Assembly: GCF_029094505.1 (NCBI RefSeq)
Contig: NZ_CP119108.1
Location: forward strand, 2,914,001 to 2,978,000
Direction of reading: 5' to 3'
DNA length: 64,000 nt
From: Microbacterium horticulturae
Lineage (GTDB): Bacteria > Actinomycetota > Actinomycetes > Actinomycetales > Microbacteriaceae
Of the stretch, positions 34,562-43,048 are shown in pieces (position 1 is the stretch's first letter; each line of letters begins with the position of its first letter). The translations under genes were made by a program, and so were the position numbers. The notes beneath the pieces are model-generated. The model was not told where the DNA came from. It saw only the letters and a list, made by a program, of their open reading frames with translations, and ran no database searches.

Positions 34562-36940
34562 GTGACGTCGATCGACACCGCCACCGCAACGACGCCCGCC
34601 CGGGTGCTGGATGCCGCAGCTCGCGGCGCTCGGATCGACCTGGACGAGGCCGAGACGCTCCTGCATGCCGAGCAGGCTGATTTCGAGCGACTGCTCGAGG
34701 TCGCGGCATCCCTCCGCGACGAAGGACTCGCCGCAGCCGGCCGCCCCGGCGTCATCACGTACTCGCGCAAGGCGTTCCTGCCGCTGACGACGCTGTGCCG
34801 CGACCGCTGCCACTACTGCGTGTTCGTCGACACGCCCGGCCAGCTCGCGAAGCTTCACAAGCCCCTGTACATGTCGGCCGAGCAGGTGCTGCAGGTGGCA
34901 CGGCAGGCGCAGGCGCTCGGCTGCAAAGAGGCGCTGCTGACGCTCGGCGACAGGCCCGAAGACCGGTGGCCCGCCGCCCGCACCTGGCTTGACGAGCACG
35001 GCTACACCTCGACCCTCGACTACGTCGCGGCGATGGCGCGGCTCATCACGGCCTCCACCGACATGCTTGCGCACGCGAACCCCGGTGTCATGAGCCGTGC
35101 CGAACTCGACGCCATGCGCACAGCCACCCCGTCGATGGGCATGATGCTCGAGACCACCTCGCGCCGTCTCTACGAAGAGCCCGGCCAGGTGCACTACGGC
35201 TCGCCCGACAAAGACCCCGCCGTGCGCCTGCAGGTCATCGAAGACGCCGGAGCCGCCCGCATCCCGTTCACCACCGGCATCCTCGTCGGCATCGGCGAGA
35301 CCGTGCGCGACCGGGCCGAGTCGCTCGTCGCGATTCGGGCGGCGCACGAACGACACGGGCACGTGCAAGAGGTCATCGTCCAGAACTTCCGCGCGAAGCC
35401 GGGCACGGCGATGCGCGGCGCGCCCGATGCCGAACTGCGCGAGTACCTCGCGACGGTGGCCGTCGCCCGCATCGTGATGGGGCCACGGATGCGCATCCAG
35501 GTGCCGCCGAACCTCACCGACGCCGCCGAGCTCGAGCTGCTCGTGCGTGCGGGCATCGACGACTGGGGCGGCGTCTCACCGCTGACGGCCGACCATGTCA
35601 ATCCCGAACGGCCGTGGCCGCAGATCGACGACCTGGCCGCGCATACGGCGGCCGCCGGCTTCCGGCTGAACGAGCGCCTGACCGCGCATCCCGAATACGT
35701 GCGGGATGCCGCAACCTGGATCGACCCCGCCCTGCATGGCGCCGTCGCGGCCCTGGCCGATCCGGAGACGGGGCTGGCTCGATCCGACGCCCCGGCAGAT
35801 TCGGTGGGAAATACAGGCTCAATTCGCTCCAACCCCGCTCTCCGTGCCGGAAATGCGCATCTGAGCATGTTGACGGTACACACGGGCGCGCTGCCAGCAC
35901 TGGCCGAGGCCGCAGCATCCGCCCCCCTCTCGCTCGACGACGGCGACTGGGAGCGCCTGTTGCGCGCGACAGGCCGCGACCTCGATGCGCTGACCCAGAC
36001 GGCCGACGACGTGCGCCGGTACACGGTCGGCGAGGCCGTGAGCATCGTCGTGAACCGCAACCTCACGACGACCGGGTTCCGCGAGGCGCCCGCGGGCGAC
36101 CCCGCCACGTTCACGCTTGACGACGTCGCCGCGATAGCGGCCGATGCGCACGAGCTGGGCGCGACCGAGCTGTGCATCCAGGGGCGGGTGCCCGATGCTG
36201 CGGACCCCGCCGTCTACCTCGACATCGTGCGTGCGGCCAAGAGCGCAGCACCCGAGCTGCACCTGCACGCCTACCGCCCGCAGGACGTGTGGGACTTCGC
36301 CGAGCGCAGCGGCCTCGAACTCGATGCCGCGCTGCGCGCGCTGCGTGATGCGGGCGTGGGCACGGTGCCCGGCACCGGGGTGAAGGTGCTCTCCGAGCGG
36401 GTGCGGGCACTCGTCGCTCCCGGCGACCTCGAGATCGACCGGTGGACGGCGGGCATCACCGCTGCGCACCGAGCGGGCTTGCGTTCGACGAGCGTCCTGT
36501 TCTACGGGCACGTCGAGACCGCCGCCGAGCGAATCGCGCATCTGCGGGCGCTGCGGGCGATCCAGGGCGAGACCGGCGGCTTCGCCGAGTTCGTGCCGAT
36601 CCCGCTGCCGGCGCCGGCCGGCGGCGTTCCGCTCGTGGACGGACGCTCGCCCCTCGACGAGCACCGCGCGATGGTGGCCGTGTCGCGGCTGCTGCTGAAC
36701 GGGTCGATCCGGCACATCCAGATCCCGTGGACGCGCGTGGGCCGCGAGGTGACGAAGACGTTGCTGCAGTCGGGCGGTGACGACCTCGGCGGCACGCTGC
36801 TCGACGGGCGCGTGCGGCCGCAGGCGGGCATCGAGGCGGGACTCGAGCTGCCTGTCGCCGACGCGGCGGCGATGGCATCCCACCTCTTCCGCCCGTTCCG
36901 CCAGCGCGCCACCGACTATGCGGAGGTGCGGCGTGCGTGA
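34562..36940 (+). CDS. fbiC: FO synthase (CofGH fusion) lacking the CofH radical-SAM cysteines
   Basis: Bifunctional enzyme for 7,8-didemethyl-8-hydroxy-5-deazariboflavin (FO), the chromophore of F420; 792 residues. The CofG half (about 60-400) is intact: CRDRCHYC gives C79, C83, C86, followed by LTLGDRPEDRWP, SMGMMLETTSRRL and WGGVSPLTADHVNPERPWP. The CofH half is recognisable from VVNRN (residue 496) through ATELCIQG, VPGTGVKVLSERVR, FYGHVETAAERI, GGFAEFVPIPLP and HIQIPWTRVG, but where CofH proteins have CxxxCxxC directly after VVNRN, this one reads LTTTGFREAPAGDPATF, with no Cys and about 11 fewer residues. Downstream are fgd and cofC. See findings. Confidence 0.92.
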   Translation: MTSIDTATATTPARVLDAAARGARIDLDEAETLLHAEQADFERLLEVAASLRDEGLAAAGRPGVITYSRKAFLPLTTLCRDRCHYCVFVDTPGQLAKLHKPLYMSAEQVLQVARQAQALGCKEALLTLGDRPEDRWPAARTWLDEHGYTSTLDYVAAMARLITASTDMLAHANPGVMSRAELDAMRTATPSMGMMLETTSRRLYEEPGQVHYGSPDKDPAVRLQVIEDAGAARIPFTTGILVGIGETVRDRAESLVAIRAAHERHGHVQEVIVQNFRAKPGTAMRGAPDAELREYLATVAVARIVMGPRMRIQVPPNLTDAAELELLVRAGIDDWGGVSPLTADHVNPERPWPQIDDLAAHTAAAGFRLNERLTAHPEYVRDAATWIDPALHGAVAALADPETGLARSDAPADSVGNTGSIRSNPALRAGNAHLSMLTVHTGALPALAEAAASAPLSLDDGDWERLLRATGRDLDALTQTADDVRRYTVGEAVSIVVNRNLTTTGFREAPAGDPATFTLDDVAAIAADAHELGATELCIQGRVPDAADPAVYLDIVRAAKSAAPELHLHAYRPQDVWDFAERSGLELDAALRALRDAGVGTVPGTGVKVLSERVRALVAPGDLEIDRWTAGITAAHRAGLRSTSVLFYGHVETAAERIAHLRALRAIQGETGGFAEFVPIPLPAPAGGVPLVDGRSPLDEHRAMVAVSRLLLNGSIRHIQIPWTRVGREVTKTLLQSGGDDLGGTLLDGRVRPQAGIEAGLELPVADAAAMASHLFRPFRQRATDYAEVRRA

Positions 36941-36989
36941 GCGTCTTCTCGCGCCGCGGCCCGCGGCCTGCGCGACACGGGAGGCCGGC

Positions 36990-37017
36990 CGTTGAGCGAG
37001 CGCAGCGAGTCGAAACG
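36990..37017 (+). repeat. GAGCGAGCGCAGCGAG repeat element at a gene start
   Basis: The stretch TTGAGCGAGCGCAGCGAGTC and following AAACG is a sequence I remember as a very common intergenic repeat in actinobacterial genomes. Here it forms the first nine codons of the monooxygenase gene. Confidence 0.4.
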
Positions 37018-38503
37018 ACCGCCCGGACAGAATCCTGAGCCCCGGCATCTCCCCGATCGCGTCAACGCCGTCATCGTGGGCGCGGGATTCGCCGGGCTGG
37101 CCGCGGCCATGGCCCTGCGCGCGCAGGGGATCGACGACTTCCTCGTGATCGAGCGCGGCCCGTCGGTCGGGGGCACCTGGCGCGACAACACCTACCCGGG
37201 TGTCGCGTGCGACATCCCGAGCCACCTGTACGGCTTCGCGAACCACCCGAACCCGCAGTGGTCAGGCCTGTTCGCGCGCGGCGATGAGATCCGCGCGTAC
37301 CTGGAGCGGGTCGCCGGCCTCGAGCGCATCGCGCCCCTGCTGAACACGACGATGCTCGATGCACGCTGGGACGACGGCGTCTGGCGCGTGCGCTGTAGCG
37401 GTGCGCATGCGGGCGAGATCGCGGCATCCACTCTCCTGCTGGCCTGCGGGCGGCTCACCGAGCCGAAGATCCCCGACGTGCCGGGGCTCGAGTCGTTCCC
37501 GGGGCCGATCTTCCACTCCGCGCGCTGGGACCACACCACCGACCTGCGCGGCGCGCGGGTCGCGGTGATCGGCACCGGCGCGACTGCCGTGCAACTCGTG
37601 CCCGAGCTCGCGAAGGTCGCCGAGGTGACGCTGTTCCAGCGCACCCCGGCGTGGATAGTGCCGCGCGACGACCGCGCCTACTCCCCCGCCGAGCGCGCGT
37701 CGTTCACCGCCGACCCGGCCGTGCTGGCCCGGCTGCGCGACGAGCTCTATGCCGAGGGCGAGGCGCGGTTCGCGTCGCGGTCGGGTGATCGGGATGCCGC
37801 GGCCGCCGCTCGCGCGGTGGCACTGCAGCACCTCGCCGAGCAGGTCCCCGACCGCGCGCTGCGCCGCGCGCTGACGCCCGACTATGCGTTCGGCTGCAAG
37901 CGCGTGCTGCTCTCCGACGCGTTCTACCCGGCGCTCTCGTCGGGTGCGGTGACCCTCGAGGCCTCGGCGCTGGCCGCCGTCGAGGGGTCGACCCTCGTCG
38001 CTGCGAGCGGCGGGCGGCACACCGTCGACGCGGTCGTGCTCGCGACCGGGTTCGAGTCGACCGAGCAGCCCTATGCCGACCTGGTCCGCGGCGAGCACGA
38101 CACCCTGGCCGCACACTGGGATCGCGGCATGACCTCGTTCGGCTCGACCGTGGTCGCCGGGTTCCCGAACCTGTTCGTGCTCGACGGACCGAACGCATCG
38201 CTCGGCCACAACTCGTCGGTGCTCATGATCGAGGCACAGGCCGCGTACGCGGCACGCACCCTCGCGCGGCATCCCGGTGTGCGGCGGGTCGATCCGGCCG
38301 CCGAAGATGCCTACACCGACGAGATCGACCGGGCCGCGGCATCCACCCCCTGGATCTCGGGGGGATGCCGCAACTGGTACGTCGACGAGAGGTCGGGCCG
38401 ACTGACCCTGCTGTGGCCCGGAACCGTCGACGCGTTCCGAGCGACGCTCGACACCGACGGGGGCGAGTTCTTGCCCGTGACGATCGAAAGAGGAGCACGA
38501 TGA
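36992..38503 (+). CDS. Baeyer-Villiger-type flavin monooxygenase
   Basis: FAD- and NADPH-dependent class B monooxygenase, 503 residues, cytosolic. FAD loop VIVGAGFAGLAAA near residue 28; the Baeyer-Villiger fingerprint FPGPIFHSARWD is exact (FxGxxxHxxxW-D); the NADPH loop is VAVIGTGATAVQLVP; ATGF is near residue 350. Such enzymes insert oxygen next to ketones, and some related enzymes in actinobacteria use F420 partners. The start is TTG at 36992 with GGGAGG 8 bp upstream; no ATG or GTG exists before the FAD loop. It lies 51 bp after fbiC and overlaps fgd by 4 bp. The substrate is unknown. Confidence 0.9.
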   Translation: MSERSESKRPPGQNPEPRHLPDRVNAVIVGAGFAGLAAAMALRAQGIDDFLVIERGPSVGGTWRDNTYPGVACDIPSHLYGFANHPNPQWSGLFARGDEIRAYLERVAGLERIAPLLNTTMLDARWDDGVWRVRCSGAHAGEIAASTLLLACGRLTEPKIPDVPGLESFPGPIFHSARWDHTTDLRGARVAVIGTGATAVQLVPELAKVAEVTLFQRTPAWIVPRDDRAYSPAERASFTADPAVLARLRDELYAEGEARFASRSGDRDAAAAARAVALQHLAEQVPDRALRRALTPDYAFGCKRVLLSDAFYPALSSGAVTLEASALAAVEGSTLVAASGGRHTVDAVVLATGFESTEQPYADLVRGEHDTLAAHWDRGMTSFGSTVVAGFPNLFVLDGPNASLGHNSSVLMIEAQAAYAARTLARHPGVRRVDPAAEDAYTDEIDRAAASTPWISGGCRNWYVDERSGRLTLLWPGTVDAFRATLDTDGGEFLPVTIERGAR

Positions 38504-39507
38504 TGCTGCGATTCGGATACAAGGCCTCGAGCGAGCAGTTCGGACCCAACGAGCTGCTGAGGTTCGGCGTGCTCGCCGAAGAGATGGGGTTCGACTCGGT
38601 CTTCCTCTCCGACCACTTTCAGCCCTGGATGCACGAGGGCGGGCACGCGCCGGCGACTCTCCCCTGGCTGGGCGCGCTGGGTGCGCAGACCGAACGGGTG
38701 CTCATCGGCACCTCGGTGCTGACCCCGACCTTCCGGTACCACCCGGCCGTGATCGCCCAGGCGTTCGCGACACTGGGCGTGATGTACCCCGAGCGGGTGA
38801 TCCTGGGTGTGGGCACCGGCGAGGCCCTGAACGAGGTGACGCTGGGACTGGAATGGCCCGACTCGCCCGAGCGGTTCCAGCGGCTCAAGGAGTCGATCAC
38901 GCTGATCCGCGAGCTGTGGCGCGGCGAGCGCGTTACGTTTGACGGCAACTTCTGGCACGTGCAGGATGCCACGATCTACGACCGTCCCGAACACGAGGTG
39001 CCGATCTACATCGGCGCATCGGGGCCGGCGGCGACCCGGCTGGCGGGCCGCATCGCCGACGGGTACATCACCACGAGCGGCAAAGATCCGGCCCTGTACT
39101 CCGACACACTGCTCCCGGCGCTGCAGGAGGGGCTTTCGAAGGCCGGGCGTGCCGCCGATGACGTCGACACCCTCATGGAGGTCAAGGTCTCGTACCACCC
39201 CGACCACGAGACCGCGCTCGAGAAGACGCGCTTCTGGGCGCCGCTGGCGCTGAAGCCCGAAGAGAAGCGCGATGTGCACGACCCGATCGAGATGCAGCGG
39301 CGCGCGGCCGAGCTGCCGATCGAGCGTGTGGCATCCCGCTTCATCGTCTCCACCGACCCCGATGAGCACGTCGAGCAGATCGGAAAGTACATCGACCTGG
39401 GGTTCCGGCACCTGGTGTTCCACGACCCGGGCTTCGACCAGGAGGAGTTCCTGCGCATGTACGGCGCCGAGATCCTTCCGCGGCTGCGTGCGCGCTACGG
39501 AGACTGA
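38500..39507 (+). CDS. fgd: F420-dependent glucose-6-phosphate dehydrogenase
   Basis: Luciferase-like (LLM) F420 enzyme that oxidises glucose-6-phosphate and makes reduced F420; 335 residues, cytosolic. It matches FGD1 closely: LRFGYKASSEQF start, SDHFQPW (catalytic His and Trp), LLGTSVLTPTFRYHPAVIAQ-type block (here LIGTSVLTPTF), GVGTGEALNE (catalytic Glu), TSGK and VSYHPDHETA, RFWAPLALKPEEK. ATG at 38500 overlaps the monooxygenase stop, AGGAG upstream. Its presence shows that the cell makes F420 and reduces it through sugar phosphate, despite the odd fbiC. Confidence 0.95.
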   Translation: MMLRFGYKASSEQFGPNELLRFGVLAEEMGFDSVFLSDHFQPWMHEGGHAPATLPWLGALGAQTERVLIGTSVLTPTFRYHPAVIAQAFATLGVMYPERVILGVGTGEALNEVTLGLEWPDSPERFQRLKESITLIRELWRGERVTFDGNFWHVQDATIYDRPEHEVPIYIGASGPAATRLAGRIADGYITTSGKDPALYSDTLLPALQEGLSKAGRAADDVDTLMEVKVSYHPDHETALEKTRFWAPLALKPEEKRDVHDPIEMQRRAAELPIERVASRFIVSTDPDEHVEQIGKYIDLGFRHLVFHDPGFDQEEFLRMYGAEILPRLRARYGD

Positions 39508-39545
39508 CCTGCGACGGGTGCGGGCGGTACGGCCGGCAGCGGCCT

Positions 39546-39628
39546 GTTCAGAACTCCGTCGATCCGTGCGCCGCGCGCGGTGTTTCGCCTGTCCGGAGGC
39601 CCGACGTGCCACGATCGGCTGAGTTCTG
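39546..39628. repeat. inverted repeat of the GTTCAGAACTC family
   Basis: CAGAACTC at 39549-39556 pairs with GAGTTCTG at 39621-39628; the left arm context TGTTCAGAACTCCG resembles 14640-14653. The right arm lies in codons 6-8 of cofC. Confidence 0.35.
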
Positions 39629-40265
39629 CGCAGACTGGGCCGTCGTCATCCCGGTCAAGCCGTCCGCGCACGGCAAGTCGCGCCTGACCGGGGTCGACGA
39701 TCGCGCAGCACTGGCGCGCGCCATAGCGCTCGACACGATCGAGGCGGCCTCCCGGGCATGCGCGGTGGTCGTGGTCACTGCCGACGCCGAGGTCGCCGCC
39801 GCGGCGCGTGCCCTTGGCGCTCGGGTGGTCGACGAGACCGCGCCGACAGGGCTGAACGCGGCGATCGCGGCGGGGGTGGATGCCGCCGGCCCGGGTCATC
39901 GCGCGGCCATGCTCGGTGACCTGCCGGCGCTGCGCCCTGTGGACCTCGCCGACGCGCTGCGGCGGGCTTCGGCGCTCGATCGCGCGGTGGTGCCCGACGC
40001 CGAAGGCACCGGGTCGACCCTGATCACCGCGCGCGCCGGTGTGGCGTGGGCTGCGGCGTTCGGGGCTGACTCGCTGCGCCGGCACGTCGAGCTGGGATGC
40101 ACCGTGCTGGATGCCGGGCCTTCCCTGCGTCGGGATGTCGACACCCCCGACCAGCTTGCGGCCGCGGCCCGCCTCGGACTCGGCGTGCGATCGACGGCGC
40201 TCACGAGGCACCGTTACCCTGGGGAAGAAGTCACCCCGACCGAGGAGAAGGACGGCAGACGATGA
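39606..40265 (+). CDS. cofC: 2-phospho-L-lactate (or PEP) guanylyltransferase
   Basis: Nucleotidyltransferase that activates 2-phospholactate or phosphoenolpyruvate with GTP for the side chain of F420; 219 residues, CofC/FbiD family. Seen: VVIPVKPSAHGKSRLTGVDD at the N-terminus (GTP site, Lys and Arg), VVTADAEVAAAARALGA, AAMLGDLPALRP with the metal-binding Asp, and DAEGTGSTLITA. The start is GTG at 39606. It lies 98 bp after fgd and its stop overlaps the ATG of the ESX-like gene, so F420 and secretion genes are translated from one message. Confidence 0.9.
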   Translation: MPRSAEFCADWAVVIPVKPSAHGKSRLTGVDDRAALARAIALDTIEAASRACAVVVVTADAEVAAAARALGARVVDETAPTGLNAAIAAGVDAAGPGHRAAMLGDLPALRPVDLADALRRASALDRAVVPDAEGTGSTLITARAGVAWAAAFGADSLRRHVELGCTVLDAGPSLRRDVDTPDQLAAAARLGLGVRSTALTRHRYPGEEVTPTEEKDGRR

Positions 40266-40549
40266 GCGACCGGATCACGATCGATTTCACCCAGGTCGCC
40301 GATGCGGCCGACCAGCTGTCGTCGGCGGCTTCCCGCATCGATGGCATCCTCACGACGCTCGACCAGAAGCTCGACGGCCTCGAGACGGAGTGGACCGGCG
40401 CGGCGTTCGAGTCCTACCGGCGGATGCGGCAGGACTGGTGCACCCACATGGCCGCTCTGCAGGCGCGGCTCGCATCGTACGCGAAGGTGCTTGAGACCAG
40501 CGGCAGTGCGATGCACAAGACGGAGTCGACACTGGCGAAGTCCTTCTGA
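40262..40549 (+). CDS. WXG100 family (ESX/type VII secretion) protein
   Basis: 95-residue helical-hairpin protein of the EsxA/WXG100 family, probably exported by a type VII secretion system as a dimer. The turn motif is TEWTGAAFESYRRM (W-x-G at about residues 47-49), between two amphipathic helices. The C-terminus KTESTLAKSF lacks an obvious YxxxD/E signal. ATG overlaps the cofC stop; the next gene overlaps by one base. No ESX ATPase or membrane core gene lies in the window. Confidence 0.88.
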   Translation: MSDRITIDFTQVADAADQLSSAASRIDGILTTLDQKLDGLETEWTGAAFESYRRMRQDWCTHMAALQARLASYAKVLETSGSAMHKTESTLAKSF

Positions 40550-41496
40550 TGTTCGGCGGAAAGTACAAGAAGGCCGCCGAGACGCGGCGTGCGGGGCGTC
40601 CTCAGGCCGAGGCGGCCGGCTGGACGTGGCACGACGCCGCCCCGGTGCCCGCCCAGGAGATCTGCGAGGCCGTGCTGCGCCGGCACGACAGGCACCCGGT
40701 GTGGCCGACGGGCATGAGCGAAGTCGTCGACGGCACCGTGGACGGCCAGCCGTTCACCGGCGGCCACCTCGTCGGCTACGCGCTCGGCAAGACGCGTCAG
40801 GCGACGGCCTACGGCGATCGCGTGTCGGCCGAGGTCGTGTGGATGCCGCTGCCCGCGTCGCTGCCCGAGCTGAGGATCGTCGACACACAGCTGCGCGACG
40901 ACGACGGGGTCCGACTTCCGCAGCTCCCCCTGCCGAGCGGCGTCAGTGCACGCTGGTCGGTGGAGGGGTTCGTCGCGCCGTTCGCCGCCGAGCTGCTCAC
41001 GCCGGCGTTCATCGCGACGCTCGAGACAGCACCGGCTTCGTGCACGGTGGTCATCCGCGCCGGCGTGATCCTCTGTTACGGAGATCCGATCGGTGATGTC
41101 CCGAGCATCGCGACGCGCGCGAACTTCCTCGCAGCGCTCGTCGCCCGCGTTCCACACTCCTGCTGGGGCCGTGCGGACGCCCTCATCGCCGGCACGGGGG
41201 TCTCCCCCACCTATGCGCCCGACGGAAACGCGCTCGTTCTCTCCGAGCGACTCGTCGAACGCGATTGGCGGGGTTCCGGCCTGGCGAAGATCACCTGGGA
41301 ACAGACGCCGCAGGCGAAGTGGTCCGTGACCTTGAGTCGGCGGGACGAAGTGGAGATCTGGACCGCGCCGTCCGATGATGCCGCGCCACAGCGGCCGGGC
41401 ATCGGCGGCGTTCGCATCGACCTGCACGGGAGATCGAATCTCGGCATCCCGACCGTCGCCTCCACGCTGGGTGGGGATCAGCCGCCGTCCGCCTGA
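40549..41496 (+). CDS. hypothetical protein linked to ESX genes
   Basis: 315-residue protein of unknown function, not recognised. It looks soluble: no signal peptide and no membrane segment. An N-terminal basic stretch (GGKYKKAAETRRAGRPQAEA) is followed by alternating beta-like segments (SAEVVWMPLPASLPELRIVD, RWSVEGFVAPFAAELL, CTVVIRAGVILCYGDP, KWSVTLSRRDEVEIWT). It is translationally coupled to the WXG100 gene (TGATG) and converges on the YbaB-like gene, with both stop codons in the palindrome TGAGCGCTCA. A chaperone or recognition role for the ESX substrate is possible but unproven. Confidence 0.7.
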   Translation: MFGGKYKKAAETRRAGRPQAEAAGWTWHDAAPVPAQEICEAVLRRHDRHPVWPTGMSEVVDGTVDGQPFTGGHLVGYALGKTRQATAYGDRVSAEVVWMPLPASLPELRIVDTQLRDDDGVRLPQLPLPSGVSARWSVEGFVAPFAAELLTPAFIATLETAPASCTVVIRAGVILCYGDPIGDVPSIATRANFLAALVARVPHSCWGRADALIAGTGVSPTYAPDGNALVLSERLVERDWRGSGLAKITWEQTPQAKWSVTLSRRDEVEIWTAPSDDAAPQRPGIGGVRIDLHGRSNLGIPTVASTLGGDQPPSA

Positions 41497-41500
41497 GCGC

Positions 41501-41863
41501 TCACCGGGTCTGACTGTCGCCGCCGCCGAGCGCGGTGAGCGGACCGGAGAGCCCCCGCCGGAATTCGGCGAGGGTCTGGGTGCCGGCGGCCCCCGCATCC
41601 GCCTCGGCGACGGCCGACACGACGTTCTGCTCCAAAGCGACAAGCGCTTCGCGCAGCGTGTCCACGATCAGCTTCGACACTGCCCGCGGCCCCAAGGTGA
41701 CAGCACGCGGAGAGATCTCGAGCTGCTCGAGCAGGCCGCCCGGCCCGACCCGCACGCGCACAGAGCCGTCAGCCGATCGCGCGACCCCGCCGGACGACGC
41801 GATGGCCTGTCGCATGCCTTCGATGCGCACGATCTGTTCGGCTGCGTCACGTTCCTCAGTCAT
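41501..41863 (-). CDS. YbaB/EbfC-like protein
   Basis: 120-residue small protein of the YbaB/EbfC fold, a family that binds DNA or partners and is often found with actinobacterial ESX genes. Visible parts are SADGSVRVRVGPGGLLEQLEIS (shown as pieces VRVRVGPGG and LEQLEIS), KLIVDTLREALVALE and an N-terminal helix. ATG at 41863 overlaps the previous gene's stop (8-bp overlap). Last of the four-gene minus-strand ESX-associated set. Confidence 0.8.
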   Translation of the reverse strand: MTEERDAAEQIVRIEGMRQAIASSGGVARSADGSVRVRVGPGGLLEQLEISPRAVTLGPRAVSKLIVDTLREALVALEQNVVSAVAEADAGAAGTQTLAEFRRGLSGPLTALGGGDSQTR

Positions 41864-42731
41864 CAGTCCAGTTGTCCTTGTAGCTGCTGTTGCCTGCCTG
41901 TACGATCGCGGGGATGTCGACGGCGGCGATGTCGATGTTCATGGGCACCGTCACCACCCTGCCGAGCGATTCAGCGACCACGTCGACGCGGCCCTCGAAA
42001 ATGTGCCCGAACTGGGTCAGCTGGCCCACCACCCGGTTGACGGTCCGCATCGCGTCCTGGACCTTCTCGACCCACCGCATGACTTGCGGAACCCGCTGCG
42101 CGATGCGCTGGGCGCACTGGCCCGCGATGAAGGGAATGCCGATCCCGAGGGTGGCCAGTGCTTCCGCCACCGCCTGAATGAGCATGCCCACGAGGTCCGC
42201 GATGATGCCCTTGACGATCTCGTAGACGATCTCGACGATCGTCGCCGCGACGCGGAAGCCGAGGGCGACGTTGTGGCAAGAGGTGCCGATGGTCGCTATC
42301 ACCTGCTCGAGCCGCTCCGCTGTCAGCCCGTACGACCGGGCGGCGTCGCCGGCCCAATCGGGAACCAGACGGTTCGCCGCGGCGCGATGGTCGTCGGCGA
42401 TCTCGTTCAGTGCCTCTGCGAGGTTGTCCCAGGTCTCGGACAATGCGCGCACCATCTCGGGGCTGCCGGTCACCGATTCGAGCGCCCGATGCAGCGGCCC
42501 GATGTGATCCATCAGAAACGAGGCACACGATCCGGCGAGGGCGGCGATCGGATTGGCGATGAGACCCACCGTGTCGAGCACACCGCCGGCGACGTCGATG
42601 ATGCCGGATCCGATGTTGCCATTGCCGAAGTCTTCCGCCGCCGAGGCTATGTTGCCCGCGGCGGGCGTGGCGTCGAGCAGAGCCTTTCCGGAGACGCCCT
42701 CGTACTCCGGTGCTGCGACCAGGCCGCTCAT
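41856..42731 (-). CDS. WXG100-superfamily ESX-secreted protein
   Basis: 291-residue, Ala/Gly/Ile-rich protein with a WXG-like helical hairpin: LVPDWAGDAARSYGLTAERL (W-x-G turn near residues 127-129), preceded by a helix ending DNLAEALNEIADDHRAA. The first 60 residues contain small-residue repeats (GNGNIGSGIIDVAGGVLD) and the region 155-215 has hydrophobic helices (IVEIVYEIVKGIIADLVGML), as in EspA/EspE-type or membrane-inserting ESX proteins. No toxin domain is seen at the C-terminus, which ends NSSYKDNWTDD. It overlaps both neighbours. Confidence 0.75.
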   Translation of the reverse strand: MSGLVAAPEYEGVSGKALLDATPAAGNIASAAEDFGNGNIGSGIIDVAGGVLDTVGLIANPIAALAGSCASFLMDHIGPLHRALESVTGSPEMVRALSETWDNLAEALNEIADDHRAAANRLVPDWAGDAARSYGLTAERLEQVIATIGTSCHNVALGFRVAATIVEIVYEIVKGIIADLVGMLIQAVAEALATLGIGIPFIAGQCAQRIAQRVPQVMRWVEKVQDAMRTVNRVVGQLTQFGHIFEGRVDVVAESLGRVVTVPMNIDIAAVDIPAIVQAGNSSYKDNWTDD

Positions 42732-43048
42732 CAGGCCTCCGCCGCGTCGGCTGCGGCGATCTGATCCGCGAGGCCGTCATCGGCCGTGCTGTAGGTTGTG
42801 GCTGCTGCCGCAACGGCCTTCCCCTCGGCCTTCACCGCCGCGCCCAGTGCGACGATGCCGGCGAGTGCTCCCGCCTGCATCGTGGCGACGACCGGTACGA
42901 GGAACGAGCAGGCGAGTCCGAACGCGGCGCCGTCCAGCGAGATCGAGGTCAGCGCGGCCTTCGACACCTCGTCGATACGCTCGCCGATGCTCTCGATCGC
43001 GTTCGCATGGGCCTCGAGCGCCGAGATCTGCACATCGAGTTCGGTCAT
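42731..43048 (-). CDS. EspC-like type VII secretion target protein
   Basis: 105-residue helical protein resembling the EspC-like T7SS target family: an N-terminal helix DVQISALEAHANAIESIGER, a hydrophobic centre FGLACSFLVPVVATMQ and a C-terminal helix VAAAATTYSTADDGLADQI. It lacks a true WxG motif. The stop overlaps the ATG of the 41856-42731 gene and its own ATG overlaps the YbaB-like gene upstream, so the four genes form one tight operon that probably makes a co-dependent secreted pair. Confidence 0.75.
   Translation of the reverse strand: MTELDVQISALEAHANAIESIGERIDEVSKAALTSISLDGAAFGLACSFLVPVVATMQAGALAGIVALGAAVKAEGKAVAAAATTYSTADDGLADQIAAADAAEA

Noticed and set aside
41494..41503. Palindrome TGAGCGCTCA containing the stop codons of two convergent genes
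   Set aside because: Too short for a terminator or operator, and opposing TGA codons four bases apart easily make a palindrome.
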